In this document: one piece after another, positions 13,561 through 13,589 of the stretch
How positions within the stretch are numbered: position 1 is the stretch's first letter
How the letters are laid out: every line of letters starts with the position of its first letter
Assembly (NCBI GenBank): GCA_003520455.1
Contig: DOUV01001059.1
Coordinates: forward strand, 1-13,589
Direction of reading: 5' to 3'
DNA length: 13,589 bases
From: Chloroflexota bacterium
GTDB taxonomy: Bacteria > Chloroflexota > Anaerolineae > Ardenticatenales > Ardenticatenaceae
Notes under the pieces: model-generated
Told to the model about the DNA's origin: nothing
Databases searched by the model: none
Seen by the model: the letters and a program-made list of their open reading frames with translations, nothing else
Position numbers and translations under genes: made by a program

Positions 13561-13589
13561 CATTTCTGGAAACGTGGCGCGTACGCGCC

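Noticed and set aside
1..13589. tRNA, rRNA, tmRNA, RNase P, insertion sequences
   Set aside because: No T-loop or CCA-stem pattern, conserved rRNA segment, transposase or terminal repeat pair was seen by reading both strands.

Overview
The window is about 13.6 kb of GC-rich bacterial DNA (roughly 60-65% G+C by eye) with every recognisable gene on the + strand. Gene content and style suggest a Chloroflexota-like bacterium: a HEAT-repeat protein with an aspartate/glutamate/tryptophan tail, NarL-type two-component proteins, separate threonine-pathway genes and long structured intergenic regions. No marker gene is present, so the phylum is an inference of modest confidence.

Layout. Positions 1-585 hold the C-terminal end of an ABC-transporter solute-binding protein (family 5 type). 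Positions 723-1889 encode the HEAT-repeat protein with the acidic tail, followed by a very long hairpin. Positions 2335-3249 encode an AEC-family membrane transporter. Positions 3512-4189 encode an unrecognised protein with a probable helix-turn-helix, under its own promoter. Positions 4346-5184 hold a TPR protein overlapping a small unknown protein by 4 bases, closed by a clear intrinsic terminator.

Positions 5377-9123 hold an aspartate-to-threonine block: threonine synthase, aspartate kinase (two ACT domains) and homoserine dehydrogenase (short form, no ACT domain). Aspartate-semialdehyde dehydrogenase and homoserine kinase are not here. A gene-poor stretch follows (9124-9915). It contains a promoter, a chain of hairpins and a strong intrinsic terminator ahead of an Lrp/AsnC-type regulator (9916-10398). 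That arrangement looks like a terminated leader or a free-standing small RNA.

Positions 10399-11496 carry no intact gene, but scattered pieces of a NarX/DegS-type sensor histidine kinase are readable: a membrane segment, an H-box, an ATP-binding motif and the C-terminal end, broken by a stop codon and frameshifts. The intact NarL-type response regulator at 11497-12168 therefore looks orphaned, and a consensus -10 lies inside the kinase debris. A second, receiver-only response regulator follows (12377-12769). The last 820 bases have no convincing gene but contain the best promoter of the window, followed by many complementary segments, so a non-coding RNA is possible.

The best candidates for something new are the structured RNA before the Lrp gene, the promoter-driven gene-free region at the right end, and the acidic-tryptophan tail of the HEAT protein.
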